NCBI GenBank assembly: GCA_030848705.1
Contig: CM061243.1
Span: forward strand, 5,738,001-5,802,000
DNA length: 64,000 nucleotides
DNA from: Heracleum sosnowskyi
Taxonomy: Eukaryota > Streptophyta > Magnoliopsida > Apiales > Apiaceae
Direction of reading: 5' to 3'
Shown: positions 57,501 to 64,000 of the stretch, in pieces
Layout: each line of letters opens with the position of its first letter
Numbering within the stretch: the stretch's first letter is position 1
Program-made: the position numbers and the translations under genes
Notes under the pieces: generated by a model
Seen by the model: the letters and a program-made list of their open reading frames with translations, nothing else
Told to the model about the DNA's origin: nothing
The model's database searches: none

Positions 57501-57795
57501 TGATCAAGCACTTGTCCTTTCTGAAATCTACATTGTAGCCTTTATCACAGAATTGACTGATACTTAGAAGATTGTGCTTTAATCCTTCAACAAGAGAGAT
57601 GTTTTCAATGATGACATTTCCAGCTTTCAATTTACCATATCCCGTAGTGAATCCTTTGCTGTCATCTCCAAAGGTTACAATCGGGCCGGTCTTCTTAACC
57701 ACCTCTGTAAGCAGGGACTCTTCACCTGTCATGTGTCTAGAACAGCCACTATCCAGAATCCACACAACCTTTGAGCTTTTAACCTTACCCTGCAA
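54550..57795 (-). CDS. SIRE pol: protease, integrase, reverse transcriptase, RNase H
   Basis: An intact frame of about 1081 residues. Protease: WILDSGCSRHMTG (about 12-24). GAG-pre-integrase zinc site: HKKLSHLNF with CEACEKGK (about 144-185). Integrase core: HMDLFGPV, IRSDNGTEFK, NGVVERKNRTL (D, D, E). RT: WVFRNKLDEDG, YQMDVKSAFLNGELEEEVYV, LYGLKQAPRTWY and the catalytic YVDDIIFGS (about 767). RNase H: GYTDSDFAGC, STAEVEYIAAGSC, HIDIRYHFIREH. The order is Copia-type. No ATG is in frame near the 5' end, so translation must come from gag by frameshift or splicing. All catalytic residues are present. Confidence 0.93.
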   Translation of the reverse strand: MQGKVKSSKVVWILDSGCSRHMTGEESLLTEVVKKTGPIVTFGDDSKGFTTGYGKLKAGNVIIENISLVEGLKHNLLSISQFCDKGYNVDFRKDKCLITNRKDEKLTLLGVRKGNLFIADLSSTSEGEVTCFYAKASSEQSWLWHKKLSHLNFKTMNSLVKRELVRGLPLMEFNQEGLCEACEKGKSKKASHGSKGMTSITEPLQLIHMDLFGPVNVMSLSRNRYALVMVDDYSKYTWVLFIQTKDEATQLIIDHIKKIEVEAKLPVRTIRSDNGTEFKNAVLNDFCSEKGISRQFSAPRTPQQNGVVERKNRTLVEAARTMLSESKLPTYFWVKAVNTACYTQNRTLINKDHEKTPYELMANKKPTLKYFHVFGAKCFVLKDGKHLGKFDAKADEGIFLGYSLESKAFRVYVIEDKKVLESFNVTFDDTKRPGLQTGENSESLVFENLSGDLSDNEEVPEVVTVINNNHNDNDSGQSGDQSGNPQNTGSTSQSSESTDQTVNNSGGAGEGSTSHTPQHLEQGESSRSHLPRQRVWNRDHPFHLIIGDPDTGVRTRRTSQNECHYSGFLSETEPKKVEDALDDPDWVIAMQEELNQFERQKVWKLVPKPKGKSVIGTRWVFRNKLDEDGIVTRNKARLVAKGYSQEEGIDYDETYAPVARLEAIRIFLAFAAHSNYKVYQMDVKSAFLNGELEEEVYVEQPPGFEDSKLADFVYFLFKALYGLKQAPRTWYDTLSKFLLENDFTRGVVDKTLFVKKHKNDLILVQVYVDDIIFGSTNDDLCKRFAKLMQSRYEMSMMGELSFFLGLQVYQKQAGIFICQSKYIKDLLKKYQMEDSSTAKTPMPTATKLDKDETGKKVDITGYRGMIGSLLYLTASRPDIMFATCLCARFQSDPKESHLIAVKRIFRYLKGTPNLGIWYPKDTGFDLIGYTDSDFAGCKIDRKSTSGSCQFLGRRLVSWHSKKQHSVSTSTAEVEYIAAGSCCAQILWMRNQLRDYGLLLTKIPIFCDNTSAIAISNNPVQHSRTMHIDIRYHFIREHVMNGTVELHFVPTEDQIADIFTKPLDESTFNKLVGELGMLNLSN

Positions 57796-57806
57796 TCACA
57801 GATTGA

Positions 57807-60233
57807 TTAAGCGGACTTTGGTACCCAAAATTGTTTGGGTCCTGAAGGTTTAGATGATTTAACAGGAGTAACATTCAATTTAGTCTTACCCTGTTTGATA
57901 TTCATAGTATCTGTGGATTTAACATTACTAGAGCTATTGCTACTATCAGACATCAACTTAAAATAAGCATGCATGATGTTGTACTTACATAGCAAACACT
58001 CTTTCTTTCCACAGGGTTCATGATTATCAGGCATGTCAGACATGTTATGCATTTCAGAAGCATTAGCAGTTTCTACTTTAACCTTTTTACATGCATGTGT
58101 AAGGTGTCCAGCAGACTTACAAATAGAACATAACTTCCTAGATGCAATGGGAGAAGATGGAACCAATTCCTGATTAACAATCTTTTTCCTCCCATTCCTG
58201 TTCTTTTTAACATTACTAACTAAGGAACCTACTTCAGTTTTAGGTAAATCAGGTTTAGGTAAAACATTCTTTACTGATTTCCTAGGCAACTTAGTCTTTA
58301 CCTCTTTTTCCTTCAATAAATCCTCCTCAAGCAATTCTTGTGCTATGAAAAAATCATCCTCATAAAAGAGAGGTGGAAACGGCTTAACAAAAACTGGACA
58401 ATCAACATTCTTAAGAACATGTGGAGTATTCCTTTTGACAACTGAAGGTGTCACAGGGAATTCCACAATCTTCTTACCAGCTTTCTTGTTATAGTCAAAT
58501 CCTATAGCAGTTTTATTCTCTACGGCCTGAGTATCAATGATTTCCTTAGCCACTAGAGCGGAATTCTTAAAAGCATTCAGCTTCAAATCTAGATCTGAAA
58601 TCTGCTTCCTGAGGATAGTCTCTATCTCATCATTACACTTGACCTTGTTATCTAAGTACCCATTCTTTTGCTTAAGATCTTCTAATGTTACAGCTACAAG
58701 CTCTAGTTCTTCATTTTTAGATTCTAGCTTTTTAATCTTAAGAACTAGTTTAGCATTTTCCATTTCAGATGCTAGCATGCTTGTGTGTACATTAAACAAT
58801 TCTACACTAAGATCTTGCACAGTTTTCTTGTACTCAGAATTAGACATATCAATTGTAGTTAAGATAGGTACCTGAGATGATTGAGGTGATTCCTCTGAAG
58901 AGTCAGCCATTAGAGCAACATTTACATATTCCTCTTCTTCATCCGAATCAGTATCATCCCAGTGCTTTCCCTCTGCTATGTAAGCTTTCCCTTTCTGCTT
59001 TCCAGAGAATGCCTCCAATTGCTGTTTAAGCTTGGCATTCTCCTTCTTCAACTCATCATAAGAATCCTTCTTTCCATAGACATCTTTCATGTCTCTTGCT
59101 TGACGAGGCTTCCGGCATTCAGTGGCGAAATGCCCTAACTCATTGCAGTTATAGCATCTTGATTTGCTCCTATCAATCATGCCAGTCTTGTAGCCTCCCT
59201 TAAAGCCTGTACTAGGTGTATAATTGCTCTTCTGGAATCTGTTGGTTGAGCCCTTGAACTTGTACTTAGGGTTTCTCTTGAAACGAATATGACTAAACTT
59301 TGCAGCTAAGTACGCCATGGTTTTGTCTTCCATTTGCTCAAGCTCTTCTAGGGTGTAGTAATCACTTTCATCAACACCCAGATTCACAGAATCCATTTCT
59401 GCTTCTATTATCACCTCCTTTCCAGCTCTAGGGGTTTGAACCTGAATCTCAGAAGTTATTGGTTCATCCACTACAAGTGCTGCTGATCTCACAAGTGCAT
59501 TGTGTTTGCTGTCCACTGTCCCTGATCCGTAGATTATCACCCTTTGTTCCTGTTCCATCTCATAGGTCTTCAACTTGCCATAGATCATCTCTAGTGACAT
59601 CTTTGTGAAGTCAATTCTTTCCCTAATGGATGATGACTTGTGTTCTACATGATGGGGCAACGTCATCATGAACTTCCTGTTCGATTCTCTCAGTGGATAG
59701 GTCTTTCCTTTCATTGCCAATTCATTGAGGAGCTTAGTATACTTCTCAAAGACCTGAGTTATACTTTCTCCTGGCAGGGACCTAAACGCTTCATATTGAG
59801 AAGTCAGAATGTCCAATCTGTTTTCCTGCACGTCTTCAGTTCCTTCCATTATTAGGTTAATGGTATCCCACATTTGTTTCCCGCTTGTACAGTTCATCAA
59901 CTGATAGCTCATTTCCTTGTCCGCGGAGTCCGCCAATATCAACATTAAACCGGTGTCCAATCGAATCAGTTCTTTGTCAGAATCTGTAAATTCACTTATC
60001 TCCTTAGGTTGGGTGCCTGAAGGAATCCTGCTACCATCAGGAGCTGTAGATTCACTAACTGGTTTCATTGGTATAAACGGTCCGTTTTCTAATATGCCAA
60101 TATACAACAGATTAGATGCCTTGATAAATAACAGCATCTTCATCTTCCACAAATCGAAATCATCTCTAGTAAACGGGGGAACTTTAATACCAGCGGTTGT
60201 CTTTGGAGCACTCATGGTTTCTGAAAATTTCAA
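57807..60233 (-). CDS. SIRE gag
   Basis: An intact 808-residue frame. The likely start is MSAPKTTAGI (60215), six codons inside the longest frame. The N-terminal capsid-like region (FDLWKMKMLLFIKASN ... LMNCTSGKQMWDTINLI) matches the Copia gag domain. One zinc knuckle, CYNCNELGHFATEC, lies at about 357-370 and a second, CSICKSAGHLTHAC, at about 700-713. A coiled coil spans about 450-565. The frame ends WVPKSA with TAA at 57809-57807. Pol follows in a different frame after 11 bases. It would form the particle and package RNA. The large size is normal for SIRE. Confidence 0.93.
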   Translation of the reverse strand: MKFSETMSAPKTTAGIKVPPFTRDDFDLWKMKMLLFIKASNLLYIGILENGPFIPMKPVSESTAPDGSRIPSGTQPKEISEFTDSDKELIRLDTGLMLILADSADKEMSYQLMNCTSGKQMWDTINLIMEGTEDVQENRLDILTSQYEAFRSLPGESITQVFEKYTKLLNELAMKGKTYPLRESNRKFMMTLPHHVEHKSSSIRERIDFTKMSLEMIYGKLKTYEMEQEQRVIIYGSGTVDSKHNALVRSAALVVDEPITSEIQVQTPRAGKEVIIEAEMDSVNLGVDESDYYTLEELEQMEDKTMAYLAAKFSHIRFKRNPKYKFKGSTNRFQKSNYTPSTGFKGGYKTGMIDRSKSRCYNCNELGHFATECRKPRQARDMKDVYGKKDSYDELKKENAKLKQQLEAFSGKQKGKAYIAEGKHWDDTDSDEEEEYVNVALMADSSEESPQSSQVPILTTIDMSNSEYKKTVQDLSVELFNVHTSMLASEMENAKLVLKIKKLESKNEELELVAVTLEDLKQKNGYLDNKVKCNDEIETILRKQISDLDLKLNAFKNSALVAKEIIDTQAVENKTAIGFDYNKKAGKKIVEFPVTPSVVKRNTPHVLKNVDCPVFVKPFPPLFYEDDFFIAQELLEEDLLKEKEVKTKLPRKSVKNVLPKPDLPKTEVGSLVSNVKKNRNGRKKIVNQELVPSSPIASRKLCSICKSAGHLTHACKKVKVETANASEMHNMSDMPDNHEPCGKKECLLCKYNIMHAYFKLMSDSSNSSSNVKSTDTMNIKQGKTKLNVTPVKSSKPSGPKQFWVPKSA

Positions 60234-60360
60234 ATTGTTTAAAATTCAAGAAATTCCAATTAAATGAAAAATTTTGAAAGTTAAAAAATTTGCTTCGAAT
60301 TTTCACGCTACGTTTGATTTTGGTCTCATTCACCGGATCTGATTTGTATATCAATCAAGT

Positions 60361-60375
60361 AGCTTTGATACCAAT
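60361..60375 (-). promoter_or_regulatory. Primer binding site of the SIRE element
   Basis: The minus strand next to the 5' LTR reads ATTGGTATCAAAGCT. TGGTATCAAAGC fits the complement of initiator tRNA-Met (TGGTATCAGAGC) with one mismatch. Confidence 0.88.
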
Positions 60376-61502
60376 TGTTAGGTCCAAAGTATCGTAGAAG
60401 GGGGGGTTGAATACGATACTCACAAATAATTTAATTTCGTTCGCGGATTAATCTTTCAGTTCTATAACGAAATCAAACACACCAAACCAAATCAAGTTTC
60501 GGGGAATATATCTTTTTATAAATATAAACCTCGAGGGGTGCTACAATTTCTAATCCGTAGATTAGCGTCAATGAGTTTAAGGTTACACAAATACAAAACA
60601 ATGATCAAGTTCTGAGCACTATTAATTTCTCTGATAATTTTCTCCGGCTCTTCTCTCTCTCAGTAATGTCTCTGTGTTAAAATCCTTAACTGAAGAAGAC
60701 ACATTCTTCACTCTGTATTAACTGCAGACTTAAATTGAAAACCATCGAACCATTTAGAATAGAATATTCTTGGCCGTTGGATCTTCATCAACCTGTCAGA
60801 CAAGCACAACTTTTCACCTGCTCCATGAATTGAAAAACCATCGAATGGATTAAAAAACCATCGAATGGAATAAATCAATTTGCCATTCGATAGTTTTTAA
60901 ATCAAAACTATCGAATGCCAAATTAATTCACTTGGTTATTCAATGAATCACTTCAACCACCATTCGATAGTTTTTTCAAAAGAAAAACTACCGAATACTT
61001 TTTCTTGTCTTTTGTCCTTTAGTAATTACTCCTGAGCTCCTGGGTGTTTAAGTTTTGGACCGTATCAATTTCTTCTGAGACGATAAAACAACTTGATCTT
61101 TTCAGTGCCGTCACCTAGTGCAACTGGTCTGGTTCACAGATGAATAACACTTGATCAATTCTTATTTTATGACTTCAATTATAATGATGCTGATACGTCC
61201 CTTGTCGTTCTGGTTGCTTCATCACTGGAATCCCGTGGTACTGAACCCTAAATCATTCACATACTTCTGTCGTCTTCAAAGTCTTGTTTCTATTGCTGTC
61301 ACTGAGGCTTGAACATTTTCATGAACTTCTTTCCGTGACCTGTTTACGGACTTCAAGAATACATAACGTATTTTGATTTTTTGAGTTTACCTTTTCTTCT
61401 CTGATTCTGGATTCCTGTGCTTCTATTAATACTATTGTCTGTCTTGTCCTTTGTTGAGTTGTAGTTATCTCTTTTACATCTTATGTTACATTATGCTTTA
61501 CA
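60376..61502 (-). repeat. 5' LTR of the SIRE element
   Basis: 1127 bp. It differs from 47977-49103 only in ctatcgaat versus ctaccgaat and in aatgctgctg versus aatgatgctg, as far as I can see by reading. Confidence 0.95.
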
Positions 61503-63221
61503 AAAGGTTTTTATTCTCTGTTCTTAATATTATCATGTGTTCTTATTATATTATGTGTTTTGTTAGTTTAATTATGAGTGAGTAGTTATTTAATCTAGCG
61601 TTAAGTTGAACCCTAGTTATGATTGATGTATGATTTTCCATAACCCCCCAGTTTAGTTATGTTGTATGCTCTTGCTTATTGAGTTGTGCTTAATTAACAA
61701 TAACATGTCAGACGTGATTATGCGTATTGTTTGAACCTAATATCTATTTATCATCGAAAGTTGGACTTAGATGGTTGTGATTTATCCAATAAGGACACGA
61801 ACTTCTCCATGAAAATAGGTAGAACGGATTGTTAGGAAGTTAGGATGCTGTGTTTAATGTCTCTAAATTGCATGATACCATGAAAATAGGCTTGAGTGTA
61901 TTTTAGAGAAGCCATTAATACTCGAGAGAGGTTATTGGTATTTTATAGGGCGCATCTTTCCTCTTGAGTAGTGTATGATTAATTGGGGTGGAAAATCATA
62001 ATTGCATCGATTCATGCTAGTGGGGATACTTAATTCTAGATGTTTTTAGTTAATTGATAAATACCACATATTTGCTTTAGTATAATATTTAGATTAATAA
62101 TCTCTCAAAAATTTATTGTGTTACTTGCTTAGTTGAATTGAATCAAGAATAACTAGTGATTGATACGTTTGTCTTTGTGGGATCGACTCTAACTTGCCCT
62201 ACTACATAGTTAGAAGGATTTGTTAGATATTATTATTATTTGATAGGCACGCGACAGCCTTGTCACTCGTCGAGACATGGGGGTGCGAAATCACTAACGA
62301 TCACGGGACTACGAGGTGGTGATCGCCCCCCAACTCTTCAACCTGAAACTGTTGTGGAGCCAGCTCGCTTTGAGATCCAATCTTACGAGCGCTGGACTGC
62401 GGGATCACACGTGCCGCTAAGGGTACGTTTAGTTCGCTTATCGATAATGAGCTCTAATGTTGTTTGGTTGTACAATTCTGTCAAGGCTTACCCTGTGTTG
62501 GCAGGTTTTTGGAGCGTTCGACCTACCGCAGGACTTTAGCTCATACACGGACCGTGCCCGAAGTGATGTTGCCGAGCGTTGTTTGACTCGCGCATGACGG
62601 GTAGCTTTTTATTTAGTTTCCTATCTATTTTATTCTGCTTATTGTGCTTGTCATGGTTTCTGTATCCCAAGTCCACTCTTGTTTCTGATGTGTCAGTTCC
62701 TGGTTGACATGACGCACATCGTTCGCGAGTATCGGGCCGACGTGGATGGCCAGTGGAGAGCTGAATCGTTGCGGGAGATGAGCGTCATGAAGGAACAGCG
62801 AGTTGCTGCCGAACAGCGGGCTACAGACGCTGAGAAGCGTGTTAAAGAGTTGTCTGCCGAGTTAGAGAGCTTGAAGATGGAGAATGGCAAAGCTGCCCAA
62901 TCGATCGAGAAGTTATCAGGTGAGTTGGAGAAGGGGAACAAATTATTTGAGGAAAAACAGCAGGAGAATGATGAAATGAGGTTAGAGTTGGAGCGTCGTC
63001 GTAGCGAGAAGGAAGTTCTCGCGGGGGAGGTTGACAGTCTCAAAAGCGGGGTCGAGAAAGGGGTGAAGGAAATTTCGAATGGGTTAGAGGCAGGGTATGG
63101 TCGTTGTTATGCCCGGGCGGTCGCCGCTGGGCTTGACATGACATGCCATACTTTTGATGATTTTTGTGCGGAGTTAGCTCAACAATCCCAGGGTATGGAT
63201 CCTGAAAAGGTGCCTACTTGA

Positions 63222-63707
63222 AGGCGGGGGATGCCCCGTGGTTTTGTATCTTTGAATCTAGTTGACCTTGGTCCTTTTTTATCATTTTTCATAAACTTTG
63301 GTGGGAACCCCTTTTTGGGTTTTAGTTTTATGATTACTCGGTGGTACTAACTTTATTTTAACGTTATTGTTGGGTGACCTTACTTGTTTTTCTAACTATT
63401 TTCCTCCATTTGGTGTTTTATGTTAGTATGACATTTTTATATTACTTGTAGTAAAACTCGTAATGTGAAGTTGTATTCATTGTAGTAAGTAAAGGTTTTT
63501 ATGGTTGGCTTAAACTTTGGTCAGCAGCCACTTGTTTGGCTCGGTGACCTTTAAAGTTGCTAATCATAACATCAGAGATCAAGTTGGTCTAAATAATACA
63601 TGAAAATATTGAAGCGTAGTTCATAACAGTTTAGACGTACATATCTCTAACTGAATTTTGGTTGAAAACCTCTGGATAAAAGAAGGTAAACATGCTGGTT
63701 CCTTTAC
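63222..63707. other. Spacer between the antisense ORF and pol of the second Tat element
   Basis: No gene. The two convergent reading frames end here; it should hold both 3' untranslated regions. Confidence 0.5.
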
Positions 63708-64000
63708 TTATGGGAAAAACTTCTTCAAGTGGATCGCATTCCATGCGTTTTTTACGGGCTCGCCGTTGAGTTGAGAGAGTTCATAGGTACCCGACCTGAT
63801 AACTTTGGAGATTTTGTATGGGCCCTCCTAAGGTTCCTTAAACTTCCCGGTGACGGTTGGTTGAGATGAGGCCGACTCCCTCAAGACGAGATCATTGACT
63901 TGAAAGTTTTTGGTTTTTACCTTTTTATCAAAATACTTGGATGTTGCCTTCTGATGACGTATTGTGGTCAAGTGGGCTTCTTCTCTGGCCTCTTCCAGTA
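63708..64000 (-). pseudogene. Tat pol C-terminus (integrase tail), cut by the window edge
   Basis: The minus strand encodes LEEAREEAHLTTIRHQKATS, then KNFQVNDLVLRESAS, a GPYKISKVIRSGTYE block and NAWNAIHLKKFFP with TAA at 63710-63708. This is the end of Gypsy integrase, comparable to 17819-18150. It is degenerate, with frame losses near 63840 and 63780 and a TAG (63831-63829) where tryptophan is expected in the EP-W-EGPY motif. Confidence 0.8.

Larger units (their letters stand above)
47977..61502 (-). mobile_element. SIRE/Maximus-type Ty1/Copia retrotransposon, intact-looking
   Basis: A 13.5-kb element on the minus strand with 1127-bp LTRs (TGTTAGGTCC...GCTTTACA) and TSD aaagg (47972-47976, 61503-61507). 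Order: 5' LTR, tRNA-Met primer site, gag, pol (protease-integrase-RT-RNase H, the Copia order), a long third ORF, polypurine tract, 3' LTR. Long LTRs, a large gag and an extra ORF after pol are hallmarks of SIRE elements. The LTRs differ at only two positions I can find, so the insertion is very young. All three ORFs are open. Confidence 0.93.
41453..62265 (+). mobile_element. Athila-type Ty3/Gypsy element, non-autonomous, with a nested SIRE insertion
   Basis: LTRs TGATAG...TTGTCA, with a perfect 5-bp TSD ctcgt (41448-41452, 62266-62270). Without the nested element it is about 7.3 kb: LTR, primer site, one gag-protease ORF, a long non-coding 3' region, polypurine tract, LTR. RT, RNase H and integrase are absent. 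The two LTRs differ by about 11 substitutions and one 2-bp indel in 1232 bp, so the insertion is recent in evolutionary terms but older than the SIRE copy. Confidence 0.92.
47501..62265 (+). repeat. 3' LTR of the Athila-type element, split (47501-47976 and 61508-62265)
   Basis: The two parts total 1234 bp and match the 5' LTR. The SIRE element interrupts it after aaagg (47972-47976), which is duplicated at 61503-61507. Confidence 0.93.
40156..63221 (+). pseudogene. Tat antisense ORF with introns, split by the Athila insertion
   Basis: Exon-like blocks: 40156 to about 41100 (a gypsy-type putative transposon domain, with HFEYGLRLPLHPFFLCIFEA and SNHGWHGKWLFWYGKDLEF), about 41132-41452, 62271 to about 62407, about 62503-62580, and 62691-63221. 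The last encodes a long coiled coil (EQRATDAEKRVKELSAELES and onwards). Splice-like sites separate them: gtttttcag before 41132, agggtacg then ttggcag around 62409 and 62502, and gatgtgtcag before 62691. Removing the Athila element and one copy of its ctcgt TSD keeps the frame. The 20.8-kb insertion means this copy cannot be expressed normally. The role of such antisense proteins is unknown. Confidence 0.72.
39505..64000 (-). mobile_element. Second Tat-lineage Ty3/Gypsy element (outermost of the nest, runs off the right edge)
   Basis: Minus-strand element. The left end is a short LTR of about 250 bp ending cccaaca at 39757, followed by a polypurine tract. An antisense ORF (40156-63221, split) comes next, and the 3' end of pol lies at 63708-64000. 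It is cut between 41452 and 62271 by the Athila element. Its own 5' half and 5' LTR are outside the window. The LTR start (a TG at 39502 or 39505) is uncertain. Confidence 0.8.

Overview
The window is plant nuclear DNA, most likely from a eudicot with a repeat-rich genome. It carries NBR1-type selective-autophagy receptor genes with introns, plant F-box genes, a nuclear-type tRNA-Trp, plant LTR retrotransposon lineages (Tat, Athila and SIRE types), Helitron-like ends, and hAT and Tourist MITEs. The species cannot be named from the sequence alone. About three quarters of the window is mobile DNA.

Layout. 1-317: start of an F-box pseudogene (minus strand). 873-1803: hAT-type MITE. 4258-7380: NBR1 copy A. 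9286-10395: intact F-box gene (minus). About 10.78-11.34 kb: 63-bp minisatellite. 12146-23948: degenerate Tat (Ty3/Gypsy) element on the minus strand, with perfect 5-bp target-site duplications (TSDs). It contains an antisense ORF that a probable solo LTR has broken. 24.0-31.4 kb: cluster of Helitron-like fragments and other AT-rich repeats. 31928-35076: NBR1 copy B. 36498-37085: Tourist-type MITE. 37222-37293: tRNA-Trp. 37920-38402: small plant protein gene. 38676-39080: small minus-strand reading frame with one stop. From about 39.5 kb to past the right edge lies a three-level nest. A second Tat element (minus) is split by an Athila-type element (41453-62265, plus). The right LTR of that Athila element is split in turn by a SIRE-type Ty1/Copia element (47977-61502, minus).

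How the parts relate. An F-box gene on the minus strand followed by NBR1 on the plus strand occurs twice. This suggests one tandem segmental duplication of an F-box + NBR1 unit, later stretched to a 27.7-kb offset, mostly by the Tat insertion and the Helitron cluster. The two NBR1 copies differ in their 3' ends. Copy A stops directly after its predicted ATG8-interacting W-x-x-I, so it lacks the second UBA domain. Copy B keeps that exon, but the obvious splice junction does not hold the reading frame.

LTR comparison by eye gives an age order that agrees with the nesting. The SIRE LTRs differ at about 2 of 1127 bases and the Athila LTRs at about 11 of 1232. The separate Tat element at 12-24 kb differs at about 19 of 528. 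SIRE gag, pol and a 1274-codon third ORF are all open, so it is the one element here that might still be active. The Athila element is non-autonomous: it has gag and protease followed by a second partial gag domain, and no reverse transcriptase or integrase.
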